Assembly: GCA_008360975.2 (NCBI GenBank)
Contig: CM039210.1
Location: forward strand, 18,375,007-18,439,006
Direction of reading: 5' to 3'
Source: Lichenostomus cassidix
Lineage: Eukaryota; Chordata; Aves; Passeriformes; Meliphagidae
DNA: 64,000 nt
Shown here: piece after piece, positions 46,515 through 57,292 of the stretch
Position numbering within the stretch: the stretch's first letter is position 1
Layout of the letters: the number at the start of each line of letters is the position of its first letter
Position numbers and translations under genes: made by a program
The notes under the pieces: generated by a model
Databases searched by the model: none
Told to the model about the DNA's origin: nothing
Seen by the model: the letters and a program-made list of their open reading frames with translations, nothing else

Positions 46515-47032
46515 TGATGCTTTAAAAGTTGGTAAAAATAAGAGGCAGACACAGCAGTACAGGGGGAAAAGGGCATTACCTTGGTTTTAATAGGATCCCA
46601 GGTGCATCCTCGTCAAAGGTGGAATCACACCGAGGAGCACACACCGTGTACAATGCCTATACAATTTTATGGACCTTGCAAATTAGCATATCTACCTAAA
46701 ATCCCCCAATAAGAAACCTAACAAATGAAGTAATTGTCCCCCTATTCTAATTATCCCTCCCCAAATGAGACTACAATCTAGTTTACAAAAACATATTTCA
46801 GAGAGGAGGCTCCGTCCAAGGTTGGAGCCTCTAGTTCTGAGATAGTAGGGATGTCTTTTCTTCCCCAGAGAACCCTGAACTAGGCTAACTATCAGAGTGC
46901 AAGGGTTATAGACAGACATGTAGGGCTAAGGTACAGGGAGTGAAAGGTGCAAGGAAAGGGAAAGGGTATAAAATGCATAAAAATGGTATAAAAAAGGATA
47001 TAAAGAGAAAAGATAAAAACCATGAGGCATCA
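46515..47032 (-). mobile_element. 3' LTR of provirus D
   Basis: It runs from TGATGC to GGCATCA. On the right a minus-strand polypurine tract abuts it (47033-47046, seen as TTTCCCCCCTTTTT), so it is a 3' LTR on minus. It is the same family as the solo LTR 1501-2010. Confidence 0.85.
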
Positions 47033-49017
47033 TTTCCCCCCTTTTTAGAGACTAACAAGACTTTTCCTTGTCTAGCCTCTACACTACACTACCTAGAGCA
47101 CCGGTTTACACAACTAGATATAGCAAAAATAATAACTACAATTACAACTATTATAAATGTTTCCTTTACCCAGGCTCCATTTGGTAACCATGAAGTGAGG
47201 GTGTGGAAGATATGGTCGAATTTCAAGGTGTAATTTTTGGAACCCACTTAATGTAGAATTTGAATCCCCTTCCAAATTTCTCCCAAACCTTTCTAATTTT
47301 CAATGGCTGTGGTTAGCACAGATCTTTCCCGTGAGAACACCCTTCGGTGTTTTATAAACAAAGATAAAGTTTGGATGTTTTGAAACAGTGTCTCGAGATT
47401 TGGACAGTTCAGGCCTGGCCAATCCGGCCTAGGGGGAGGTTTCTGACTGACCAATCTGGGCGACCTCTGAAAAGTCTATATATATTGAAATCAAAATAAT
47501 AAACTTCTTCTTGTCACACTGAGAACTCGGGTCTTTTTCTCTGCTAGCAGCTCAACAGCGACAAACGGCCAATTACCACATCCATCTAGAAGTGGTAGCT
47601 GGGTGCAGATCCAGGAATTGCTCATATTAAGAGCTCTGGATACTTTTTGGATCACTGTGTTGTGCAGCTTTTGGCTGAACCCTGAGTCATGGTTACCAAT
47701 TGGGCAAACAACAGACATGTAAAGAACAATTTAAACCACATCATCTTGATTTCCATCAGTCTCTGTTTTTTCGATGGTCTAAGGGGCAGAAGCTTTCTTC
47801 ATTCTGGAGTAGTGGATCCACGGTCTTTTTCCCAGCAAACTTTTCTAGCAGTGAGTGTGGTCAGCAAAACTTGGAATGGTCCCTTCCACTTAGCTTGGAA
47901 GGGGTCGTTGTTCCACCATTTCATGTAGACCCAGTTTCCAGGCTGAAATGGGTGAGCAGGGGTGTCCAATCCTATAGCTTTGGACAGCACGATGAATGTC
48001 TGGAGCTTCTGCAAAGTGGAGCTTAAGGCTGTTAAGTATTTCTGTAAATCAATTTTTCCCCTCATGTGAATTTCCCCCGGGATATGTGGAACCTGATATT
48101 GTTTTCCATATAGGCTTTCATAGGGACTGATATTGTCCCTCCACCTTGGTTGCATGCAAACCCTCAGTAAGGCTGTAGGCAAAGCCTGAACCCATGTCAT
48201 AGATGTTTCTTGACAGATCTTACCAATCTGGGCCTTGAGGGTTCCATTCATATGTTCAACTTTGCCACTTGCTTGGGGCCTGTATGGTGTATGCAGGTCC
48301 CAAGTAAGTCCCAGAATCTTGCTAACTTCCTCAATCACCATTGCAACAAAATGTGGTCCCCTATCTGATGACATTCCCAAAGGAACCCCAAATCTTGGAA
48401 TTATATGGTTGAGCAAGGCTTTCACTACTTCCTTTGCTGCATTGGTGCAACAGGGATAAGCTTCAGGCCATTCACTGAACATATCAACCAATACCAGTAC
48501 ATATTTGTATCTTTCCTTATGTGGCATTTCAGCAAAACCTATTTGCCAGTAATCTCCTGGGAGATGCCCTGCCTTGGTCACTCCTAGCACTACTCTCTTG
48601 CTTGTGTCAGGGTTGTTTTTGCAACAGGTTTCACACTTGCTTGTTACAGACTGCACAATATCAGTCATCCCTCTCCTTATCACTACTTTCTTCAGATGTT
48701 TTAAAACATTTTCTGTTCCCCGGTGTTTACTCTCATGTTCCCTCTGTGCTATTTCTCAAAGGACCCGGGGGTGGGACTATGTCCTGAGGTGATGATGATC
48801 CTGTATTCCCTATCCTTGCTAAGAAATGTGGTCCTGTAGCTTTAACTGCGTTCAGCAAGTGGGAAGAGTGCAAGTTGCTTAAAACTCTTCCCCAAGCCTC
48901 TCTGCGGAGGAGCGATGGGGAGGAAAGGACATTCCGGGGACTGGATGTTCCAGCTGCTGTCAAAGCTGCTAGTTTTTTTCCTGGGATTGCTTCTTCATCA
49001 TCTTCTTTTTGGACCCT
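47033..49017 (-). pseudogene. Provirus D: integrase and env remnant
   Basis: The minus-strand segment 48683-47799 is an integrase with CETCCKNN, IGFAEMP (the first catalytic Asp of the WQxDF block is Gly), SSDRGPHF and GKVEHMNG, then GNWVYMKWW of the C-terminal domain. The frame before 48683 is shifted. An env start overlaps pol near 47718 (NMSNSWICTQLP), but most of env is deleted before the polypurine tract. 48800-49017 is not recognised. It is related to provirus A. Confidence 0.75.
47308..47563 (+). mobile_element. Short class II solo LTR, TSD AATGGC / AACGGC
   Basis: It is 256 bp, from TGTGGTTAGC to CAACAGCGACA, flanked by AATGGC and AACGGC (one change). TATATATA lies near 47480 and AATAAA near 47499. 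It is the third copy of the 260-bp family. Confidence 0.85.
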
Positions 49018-49321
49018 TGTCCTAGGTTGCAATATAGATGTAGTTAAGTATTCTATTACCACCAGCTGTGGGCCATTAGCTGCTATCACCTGCTAATGAC
49101 CCACCCCGCATGACAGGCAATGGGCCATCAGGGACCCACCGTGTGACTCATGGACTTATCTCATCCCATTGTGGGATGCTCTGCCCAGGAGGGAGGAACC
49201 AGGTGTTCCCACGTGGATATAACCTGGCCTTGGAACTGCCTGAGCTAGCCCTGTCTACTGGGTTCCCAGAGGATGAGAGCTACCACTGGATCTTCAGCTG
49301 GAGACTAGACCTTCACAAGAT
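49018..49321 (+). mobile_element. L1-type LTR, 5' fragment
   Basis: It begins TGTCCTAGGTTGCAATATAG and follows the L1 LTRs (51815 and 57293) for about 300 bases, then is cut at 49321 by the next LTR. It lacks the 55-bp duplication of the L1 5' LTR. Its missing 3' part is not found on the other side. Confidence 0.8.
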
Positions 49322-49808
49322 TGTTGCCCGAACCGAGGAAACACAAAACAACCGAAGTTATTTTATGCGGTGCTTTATTGAGGGCCCTGGGGACCTGGGA
49401 CTCGCGTCCAAAAGTCAGAGCCCCAACCTGCTACAAAATCACTGAGTATATATATGTTTTCTTTCCAAATTGCTTCATCTTAACGAATTTGATTTCTAGA
49501 CACATCTACCTGATTTATGATTACATTGTGACTTTGTTTTTCGTTAACTGAACATTCTTTATCATCATTAATCTACTACACCCTATTAGATAAGTCACAC
49601 ACTCCACTTAGCAGATTACTTAAATAAACAAACTGTTCTATAGCTACATTCCTTAGACAAGTCTTTCTACCCTCCTCAGTATGCTCTATTGATCCTTTTG
49701 ATCGCTACTGGCAACTTCGCTACACAACACTGTTTACACTCAGGCCTACTGATCCCTCCAAGCCTTAGCATGACTACTACTAAAGTCTTTATTCATGGTT
49801 TTGCAACA
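49322..49808 (-). mobile_element. LTR with TGTTGC / GCAACA ends
   Basis: The termini are inverted repeats. A minus-strand TATATATA lies near 49446 and AATAAA near 49370. The left flank is the L1-type LTR and the right flank is the L2 gag, and the flanks show no shared duplication, so one side was probably rearranged. Confidence 0.65.
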
Positions 49809-50733
49809 CCACCGCTGGTCATGAGGGCCCTAGTACCTCATGGTCAGTAACTGGGCATACTGATTTGGTTTTATACTTCCTCCTCTGCACAGGGGTGACT
49901 ACTGCTGGCTGTGGCTGCCCTTGTGGTTTAGCTGGAACCTGGATGGTTGTAATGTCTCTTGGTTCCACTGCTGCACCATTGGACTCTCCCTCTTTGAGGC
50001 AGGGGGAGGGCTTCCAAACAGCTGGGGAAGAGTGTTCCTTCAGCACTGGGCCTATGTCCTCCAATACCCCCATCCAATCCAAGTGATTAATTTCTAAGGT
50101 GGTGTGTTGGGCAGTGATAGGCTGTTGGGCAGTGTTGCTGGCCCCTGTGGCATGCTCCCGGGTAGCACCCCTAGTCCCTTGGGTAGATGGCAGGGTGGTT
50201 ACCCAAGGTAATCTCACCTTGTCTCTAAATGCTAAATAGACTATAGCGAATAGGCATATCAGCAACACCAGCCATTGTACAATATCTTTAGCATCTAGAG
50301 AAAATTTGAACCCTTCAAAAGCTGTTGGGGTAGGCCAAAAGAAGTGGGTGAAGGATTGGGAGAAAAAACTCCCTCCCTGTGTTTCTTCCTCATAATGGGT
50401 ACCATTATTAAGGAAACCCCAAAGATATGAACTTAGGCTGTGATAGTTAGATAGCTATGTGCCTGCATTCCAGAGGAACTTTACAGACCTTGAATTCCTC
50501 ACCTTATTGACCCATTCAGCAAACTGGATTACAGCCACAATAGCCTTAGTCATAGGACCCATGTTTACATAAGGAGCGGCAAATAGGAAAAACATAGCCA
50601 TGACCATGCAGCAACCAAACCAGGGTAGGTTAGACCATGTGGTGCCACCTAATGAGGTTTCTATATCCAGTACACAAGTGGGTTACCCAAGAACTGTTAT
50701 TCTTTTTTCACCCTTTCCTCTTGATGTCCTCGA
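49809..50733 (-). pseudogene. Element L2: membrane ORF fused to Gag start
   Basis: Reading leftwards from the leader, the minus strand encodes a hydrophobic segment (CCMVMAMFFLFAAP, near 50610), a polar stretch, a stop at about 50462, then SYLWGFLNNGT (potential N-glycosylation site), FKFSLDAK and a second hydrophobic segment (WLVLLICLFAIVYLAF, near 50270). It then runs in the same frame into a Gag-like region ending TPVQRRKYKTKSVCPVTD. The blocks align with 52392-53100 of L1. The function is unknown. It is truncated at 49809 by the neighbouring LTR. Confidence 0.65.
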
Positions 50734-50751
50734 GCCACACATTGGGTGCCA
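50734..50751 (-). other. Element L2 primer-binding site, tRNA-Lys (CUU) type
   Basis: The minus strand reads TGGCACCCAATGTGTGGC, 15 of 18 matches to the complement of the vertebrate tRNA-Lys(CUU) 3' end as I know it, 4 bases after the LTR end. Foamy viruses use this primer. Confidence 0.6.
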
Positions 50752-50755
50752 AAAC

Positions 50756-50924
50756 TGTCCTGGTTTAAAAGACAGGTGTCCACCAAGGAGAGGGGGAACC
50801 TTTCTGGAATGGAGATGACCCCCTCCCTCCAAATTATTATAACTTTGAAATTATGGGGCTTTCAGGCAAAGATATGGGGAAAAAAAGGAATAACAGTTCT
50901 TTACTAGAATGTGTGTGTATATAC

Positions 50925-50967
<43 letters not shown>

Positions 50968-51120
50968 TATGTAAAGACAGACAAACAACCACAATAACAA
51001 CAACAACAAAAAACCCCCAAAAAAATCCAATAACAGCATTTTTTTCCCACCAGTCCACCAGTTTTTCCCTTTGGTGTAGTTATGACCAAAACCGGCAGGG
51101 GGCACTGTTGGCTAGTGTTG
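50756..51120 (-). mobile_element. Element L2 5' LTR, truncated, with a TATACA microsatellite
   Basis: On + it starts TGTCCTGG (its 3' end on minus), matching the ends of LTRs 35672 and 39605. It includes an (ATACAT)n tract at 50919-50970. It is cut off at about 51120, where provirus C env begins, so its 5' part is missing. Confidence 0.75.
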
Positions 51121-51814
51121 AGGCAGAGGGGGTGCAGTCACAAACAATTTTTTAAGCCAGGTTAAGTTGGGTAACCATGCTGTAAGTTTGTCCCATACCT
51201 CTTTAAACCCCCAAGAAGTGTCATCTAAATTGACCTGATGCAATGTTCGCATTTTGTCCAAAATTGTCTGCAAATCTGTTTCTATTAGTTTATTTAAATC
51301 AACATAACTGCAGCAGCTTGTATTTATAACTGTACATACTCCTCCTTCTTTGGCGTACAGCAAATGTAATGCAAGTCTTTTTTGCATGGCTAGTTGTGAG
51401 ATGCTCTTAATCTCAATTTGCTGTGCTCTTATGGCATCTGCAGTGGCATTCATTATGGTCTCTACAGTGGCAGAAAAATTCACTATTGATTTCTCTAGTT
51501 TATTTACTCTGAGCCAGGGTATAAACCACCTGGTGAAGCTGTGAAATCCGGTGGGCCTATCTATCAAGGGGTTTGATGCCCTTTTGGTCCTTCGTATAAA
51601 AGTTCAGAGTAAGCCTTGTAATTGAGGAACAACACTAATGTGGGGAAATACTAGTCCTATTGCACAGCAACCTTGCCATCCCAAGGGTAAAACTTTATAA
51701 AATTTTCAACAACACCTTTGAGAAATCGAAGGTATGTATTTTGGTCCCATGCACCTGCCCCAATTACCAGTGTCACTGGCATGATCCAGATCATGTTGTA
51801 TTGATTTTTCGTAT
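51121..51814 (-). pseudogene. Provirus C env: TM subunit and SU with large deletion
   Basis: TM (51567-51130) carries VETIMNATADAIRAQQ, LALHLLYAKEGG and CTVINTSCC, an intact CX6CC, but its membrane anchor is lost at the L2 LTR junction. SU is deleted internally by about 440 bp: the sequence at 51698 jumps between points that in provirus B are near 31030 and 31470. The env N-terminus lies on the other side of element L1, at 57765. Confidence 0.8.
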
Positions 51815-52336
51815 TGTCCTAGGTTGCAATATAGATATATTTAAGTATTCTATTACCACCAGCTGTGGGCCAGTAGCTGTTATCACCTGCTAATGACCCA
51901 CCCCCAGATGACAGGCAATGGGCCATCCGTTAGCTATTATCAGCTGCTAATGACCCACCCGGATGACAGACAATGGGCCATCAGGGACCCACCGCATGAC
52001 TCATGGATTTATCTCATCCCATTGTGGGATGCTCTGCCCAGGAGGGAGGAGCCAGGTGTTCCCACCTGGATATAACCTGGCCTTGGAACTGCCTGAGCTT
52101 GCCCTGTCTACTGGGTTCCCAGAGGACAAGAGCTGCCACTGGGCCTTCAGCTGGAGACCAGACCTTCACAGGATCACCGCTTGAACTGAACTACTTCAGT
52201 TGGACTGCTACCACCACCCTAACAGGGTGTCAGGTTGCATCTGACTTTGTCAGTACTTTTCCTTGTATTATTTCACTTATTTTTACTTTCAGTCTTGACT
52301 TGTGATCTCCCACTGGTTTGTTTTCAAACCAATACA
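51815..52336 (+). mobile_element. Element L1 5' LTR with an internal 55-bp duplication
   Basis: It is 522 bp versus 467 for the 3' LTR. The extra length is a second copy of a unit starting TTAGCTRTTATCA and ending GGGCCATC (about 51871-51984). A TATATAA-type box (GGATATAACC) lies near 52070. Confidence 0.85.
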
Positions 52337-52341
52337 TATTT

Positions 52342-52359
52342 TGACGCCCAATGTGGGGC
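52342..52359 (+). other. Element L1 primer-binding site, tRNA-Lys (CUU) type
   Basis: TGACGCCCAATGTGGGGC lies 5 bases after the LTR and matches 16 of 18 positions of the complement of the tRNA-Lys(CUU) 3' end. The same primer class is used by foamy viruses. Confidence 0.65.
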
Positions 52360-52391
52360 CCGACCTGGGGAAACTCAGAAATCCTATCACC

Positions 52392-53033
52392 ATGATGCTC
52401 AGCTTATCTATATGGGCACTGTATCTCGCTCTCTATATTTTTCCTCAAATGGGAAACTATCTGCCTGTCGTATTGCTCCTGTTGCGACCAGGGAATGGCA
52501 TGAGAATTGCTCTATTGGTTTATTATGCCTATTGCATGGTACCCTGTGAGGCGATGAATGCCATTCGTTATATATACTTGACTTTGTCTGCCTGGCCTAA
52601 CCTGAGCTGCTACGTCTGGGACCTCCTCAGCAATCGCACCCACCCTCTGGGGCTAGGAGGAGAGAGCGGTTTCTTCCAGCATTTCAGGCCAGGCACAGCC
52701 ATCTTTGACAATATTGAGTTCTCTCTGAATGCTAAGGAGGGCATAATCTTCCTGACAGTTCTGTTTTTGTTTTTCTCTGTGACCAGCACTGTGTACATCA
52801 TGCTGAGAAACAGAACAATACTTGGTGTTGTACAGCGTCTTCTTGAAGAGGAGGAGAAAAGAAACAAGTCAGCAGGCACCACGTCTGCGCAAACTGCCAC
52901 CAAGAGGAAAGGAACCAAACGAGCAGTCAATGTCTCAACACTCAATTGCCGAATCAGAACAGCCAAAGCCAGTAGCGGTTGCCCCCGTCCAGAAAAAGAA
53001 ATCCAAGAGCAAATCAGTCCTCATAGTGACTGA
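52392..53033 (+). CDS. Element L1 multi-pass membrane ORF upstream of gag
   Basis: The open frame from the Met pair at 52392 runs about 213 codons. Hydrophobic segments are LSIWALYLALYIF (near the start), MRIALLVYYAYCMV (about 40-55) and IIFLTVLFLFFSVTSTVYIM (about 118-137). Between them lies CYVWDLLSNRTHPLG with a potential N-glycosylation site. After the last segment the same frame is Lys/Arg-rich and leads into gag, which continues in the next frame from about 52822. Blocks align with L2 on the other strand (49809-50733), where the membrane and gag-like parts share one frame. No known family comes to mind. A Gag membrane-targeting extension is one guess. Confidence 0.55.
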   Translation: MMLSLSIWALYLALYIFPQMGNYLPVVLLLLRPGNGMRIALLVYYAYCMVPCEAMNAIRYIYLTLSAWPNLSCYVWDLLSNRTHPLGLGGESGFFQHFRPGTAIFDNIEFSLNAKEGIIFLTVLFLFFSVTSTVYIMLRNRTILGVVQRLLEEEEKRNKSAGTTSAQTATKRKGTKRAVNVSTLNCRIRTAKASSGCPRPEKEIQEQISPHSD

Positions 53034-54081
53034 TGAGGATGCGGCAGGACCATCTCACCAAGCAGAAGAGACAGAGCCGGAGATCATCACTCGCTCTCTA
53101 TCCCTGGGGGAGCTGCATGACCTACGGAGGGAATTCACCCGGTAGGCGAACGAGTCCATCTTGACCTGGCTGCTCCGCATCTGGGACGCCGCAGCTAACG
53201 ACACCATTCTGGACGAAAGTGAGGCCAGGCAACTGGGATCCCTGTCTCAGGATGTGGTTATTGACCAGGGGATTGGGAGAACCCAGGAAACTCTCAGCCT
53301 CTGGCGGCGATTGCTGGCAAGTGTACGGGACAGATACCTGTGCAAAGAAGACCTCCAGATGCACCAAAGGAAATGGAACACGATAGAACAAGGTATCCGA
53401 TGCCTGAGGGAATTGGCCGTGCTAGAGATCATTTTCTCGGAAAATGAGAGATTCCCTAAGAGCCCCGATAATGTCCAGTGCACTTCACAAATGTGGCTAA
53501 GATTCGTGCGGCTCGGACCAGAGATATACTCTCGTTACCTGGCGACACTGCAGTGGAGGGAAGGCGAAGACAAGGTGGGCGTGTTAGCAAACAAACTGAG
53601 AATTTACAAGGACACTGTCACCGCTCCACTACGCACCCATGTCTCATTGGTGGAAACAAACCTGGCCGAGCAAGTCCGGAGCATGATTGAAGAGAGCCAC
53701 CAGAAACTAAGGAAAGAGCTCAAAGAAGGAATTTTCCACGCCACACCGAAACCAACCAGAGTCTCTGCCATCAGGAGCAGACGTCCCCCAGCCAGGGAAA
53801 GAAGACAAACTCCGCGACGTGACCTCTGGTTTTTCCTACAGGAGCATGGGGAAGACATGAGAAAGTGGGATAGGAAACCCATCTCCTCCTTAGCAGCCCG
53901 GGTACGTGAATTGAAAAGAGAAACATCCACCTCAGGAGGCTCATCTAGGTTCAACACTACCCCAGTCTCTTGTGGACAGAACCCCAGACAGAGTGGAAAT
54001 GACAATATGACTGATCCTCTTGAAGGGACCTCAGGAAAACATTTACAGGAGGAGAGCATTGTACACCACAACCAGAATTAG
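52822..54081 (+). pseudogene. Element L1 gag
   Basis: The frame +1 relative to the membrane ORF contains PVAVAPVQKKKSKSK, matching L2. A stop (TAG 53143-53145) follows LHDLRREFTR. The frame then continues without break for 306 codons from 53161 to 54081, including QRKWNTIEQGIRCLREL and a basic C-terminal part (RSRRPPARERRQTPRR). No zinc knuckle is seen; foamy virus Gag also lacks one and uses basic boxes instead. Gag would form the particle core. Confidence 0.7.
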
Positions 54082-55834
54082 AGGAGCCCTGCCTCTAGCC
54101 AGGTAGAGGAAAGGGATAACCGGATCTATTGGACTGTGTGGATCCGATGGCCTGGCACGTCTGACCCACAAAGATACACAGCTTTGGTTGATACCAGCGC
54201 TCAATGCACTCTGATGCCCTCCAGGTATGTGGGGACTGAATCCATTTCTATTTCTGGGGTGACAGGAGGATCCCAGCATCTGACTGTACTGGAAGCTGAA
54301 GTGAGTTTAACTGGGAACGAGTGGCAGAAACACCCCATTGTGACTGGTCCAGATTCCCCATGCATCCTTGGCATAGACTATCTCAGGAGTGGATATTTCA
54401 AGGACCCAAAGGGACATCGCTGGGCTTTTGGGATAGCAGCCGTAGGGACAGAAGACATAAGACAACTGAATACCCTGCCTGGTCTCTCAGATAACCCGTT
54501 TGCTGTAGGACTATTGAGAATTGAAGAACAGCGGGTACCAATTGCTTCAGCAACAGTGCACCGCCGGCAATACCGCACCGACAGAGACTCTGTGGCCCCC
54601 ATCCATAAGATGATTCAGGAACTAGAGAGCCAAGGGGTGGTCAGCAAGGCCCACTCGCCCTTTAACAGCCCTATATGGCCGGTGCGTAAGTCCAGTGAAG
54701 AATGGAGACTGACAGTGGATTACCGTGGCCTGAATGAAGTCACACCACCACTGAGTGCTGCTGTACCGGACATGCTGGAACTCCAGTATGAACTTGAATC
54801 CAAGGCAGCAAAGTGGTATGAGACCATCGACATTGCCAATGCCTTTTTCTCCATTCCTCTGGCAGTAGAGTGCAGGCCTCAGTTTGCTTTCACCTGGAGA
54901 GGTGTGCAGTACATGTGGAACCGACTGCCCCAGGGGTGGAAGCACAGTCCCACCATCTGCCATGGACTGATCCAGGCTGCACTGGAAAAGGGTGAGGCTC
55001 CAGAACATCTGCAGTATGTTGATGACATCATTGTGTGGGGGGACACAGCAACGGAAGTATTTGGGAAAGGAAAGAATCATCAGAATTCTCCTGGAAGCCG
55101 GTTTCGCCATCAAGAAGAGTAAAGTCAAGGGCCTGCCCGAGAGATCCAGTTCCTGGGAGTAAAGTGGCAAGACGGACGGCGTCAGATTCCTTCTGAGGTC
55201 ATCAATAAGATCACTGCGATGTCTCCACCAACCAACAAGAAGAAGACACAAGCCTTCCTAGGCGCCATAGGCTTTTGGAGAATGCACATCCCTGAGTACA
55301 GCCAGATCGTGAGTCCTCTCTACCTCATAACCCGGAAGAAGAACGATTTCCATTGGGGCCCTGAACAGTAGCAAGCTTTCACCCGGATCAAACAGGAGAT
55401 CGCTCATGCAGTAGCACTTGGCCCAGTCAGGACAGGACCAGAGGTAAAGAATGTACTTTACTCTGCAGCCGGGAGCCATGGTCTGTCCTGGAGCCTTTGG
55501 CAGAAGGTGCCTGGCGAGACTCGAAGATGACCACTGGGATTCTGGAGTCGAAGTTACAGAGGGTCTGAAGTCAACTACACTCCCACCGAGAAAGAAATCT
55601 TGGCAGCTTACGAAGGAGTCCAAGCTGCCTCAGAGGTGATCGGCACAGAAACACAACTTCTCCTTGCACCCCGATTGCCAGTGCTGGGGTGGATGTTCAA
55701 GGGAAGGGTTCCCTCTACCCACCATGCCACTGATGCCACGTGGAGCAAATGGATTGCCCTCATCACGCAGCGCGCCCGTATTGGAAACCCAAATCGCCCT
55801 GGGATTCTGGAAATTATAACAAACTGGCCTGAAG
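54082..55834 (+). pseudogene. Element L1 protease, reverse transcriptase and RNase H start
   Basis: The segment 54136-55122 starts with a retropepsin-like block ALVDTSAQCTLMP (DTSA where DTGA is usual), then CILGIDYLRSG. RT follows with RLTVDYRGLNEV, IDIANAFFSIPL, LPQGWKHSPTICHG and LQYVDDIIVWG near 55009. A frameshift near 55070 and further shifts or stops to about 55830 break the thumb and connection regions (GAIGFWRMHIPEYSQI near 55262, then a stop at 55368). Motif wording is of the ERVL type. Confidence 0.85.
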
Positions 55835-57292
55835 GTGAGACTTTTATCTTCAGAAGAAACAGAGGAGCAAGTAGCACATGCCGAGGAAGCACCCCCGTAT
55901 AATGAGCTGCCGAAGAGTGAAAGACACTATGCCCTCTTCACCGATGGTTCCTGCCGAATTGTAGGCGCAGATCGGAAATGGAAAGCTGCAGTATGGAGCC
56001 CCACACGACAAGTTGCACAGGCAACTGAGGGACAAAGTGGATCGAGTCAGGTCGCGGAGCTTAAAGCCGTCCAGCTGGCTTTGGATATTGCCGAACAAGA
56101 TAAATGGCCAAGGCTCTATCTGTACACCGACTCCTGGATGGTAGCCAACGCGCTATGGGGATGGTTAGATCGCTGGAGAAAGGCCAACTGGCAGCGCAGA
56201 GGAAAACCCATCTGGGCCGCTGAGCTGTGGCAGGACATCGCCGCCCGGGCAGAAAAGCTGACCGTGAAAGTTCTACACGTGGATGCACATGTACCTAAGA
56301 GTCGGGCTAATGAAGAGCATCGTAACAAAGAGCAAGTGGACCGAGCTGCCAAAGTGAAAGTGTCACAGGTGGATCTGGACTGGCAGCACAAAGGAGAGTT
56401 ATTTCTAGCTCGTTGGGCCCATGATGCCTCTGGTCATCAAGGGAGGGATGCAACGTACAGATGGGCTCGTGACCGAGGGGTGGACTTGACCATGGACAAC
56501 ATCTCACAGGTCATCCACAGCTCTGAGACTTGCGCTGCAATCAAACAGGCCAAGCGGGTGAAGCTTCTGTGGTATGGTGGACGATGGTCAAAGTACAGGT
56601 ATGGGGAAGTATGGCAAGTTGACTACATCACCCTTCCCCAAACCCGCCAAGGAAAGCGCTACGTGTTGGCCGTGGTGGAAACAACCACAGGATGGTTAGA
56701 GACCTACCCTGTGCCTCATGCTACTGCCCGGAACACCCTCTTGGGTCTGGAAAAGCAAGTCCTGTGGAGACATGGTACCCCTGAGAGAATCGAGTCTGAC
56801 AATGGAACCCATTTCAAGAATGGCCTCATAAGCACCTGGGCTAGAGAACATGGAATTGAATGGATATACCATATCCCCTATCATGCACCAGCTGCCGGGA
56901 AAGTTGAACGGTGCAATGGACTACTTAAGACAACTTTGAAGGCACTTGGCGGGGGAACCTTCAAAAATTGGGTACTGAACTTAGCAAAGGCCACCTGGAT
57001 GGTTAACACAAGATGTTCTATCAATCAAGCCTGTCCTGCCCAGTCCAAACCTTTGCACACAGTGGATGGAGATAAAGTCCCTGTGGTACACATAAGAGGT
57101 TTTTTAGGAAAGACTGTTTGGATTAGTCCCACCTCAGGCAAAAGCAAACCCATCTGTGGAGTTGTTTTTGCCCAAGGACCTGGTTATACTTGGTGGGTGA
57201 TGCAGGCAGATGGGGAAACCCGTTGTGTCCCACAAGGAGACCTTATCTTAAGTGAGAAATCTATAGATGGTAATAGAATAAGGGGTGGATAA
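55835..57292 (+). pseudogene. Element L1 RNase H and integrase
   Basis: One open frame of 485 codons. RNase H has YALFTDGSCR, VAELKAVQLAL, YLYTDSWMV and VLHVDAHVP, so the catalytic acids are present. Integrase has HDASGHQGRD (the HH pair), SETC where a CxxC is expected (first Cys lost), WQVDYITLP, ESDNGTHF and GKVERCNG, giving D, D and E intact. The C-terminal domain ends CVPQGDLILSE 30 bases before the 3' LTR. No dUTPase or env follows. It depends on the broken upstream pol, so it is not functional as it stands. Confidence 0.85.

Noticed and set aside
50851..51105. Repetitive Met/Tyr or Cys/Ile frames on minus
   Set aside because: They are translations of the (ATACAT)n microsatellite in the L2 LTR.
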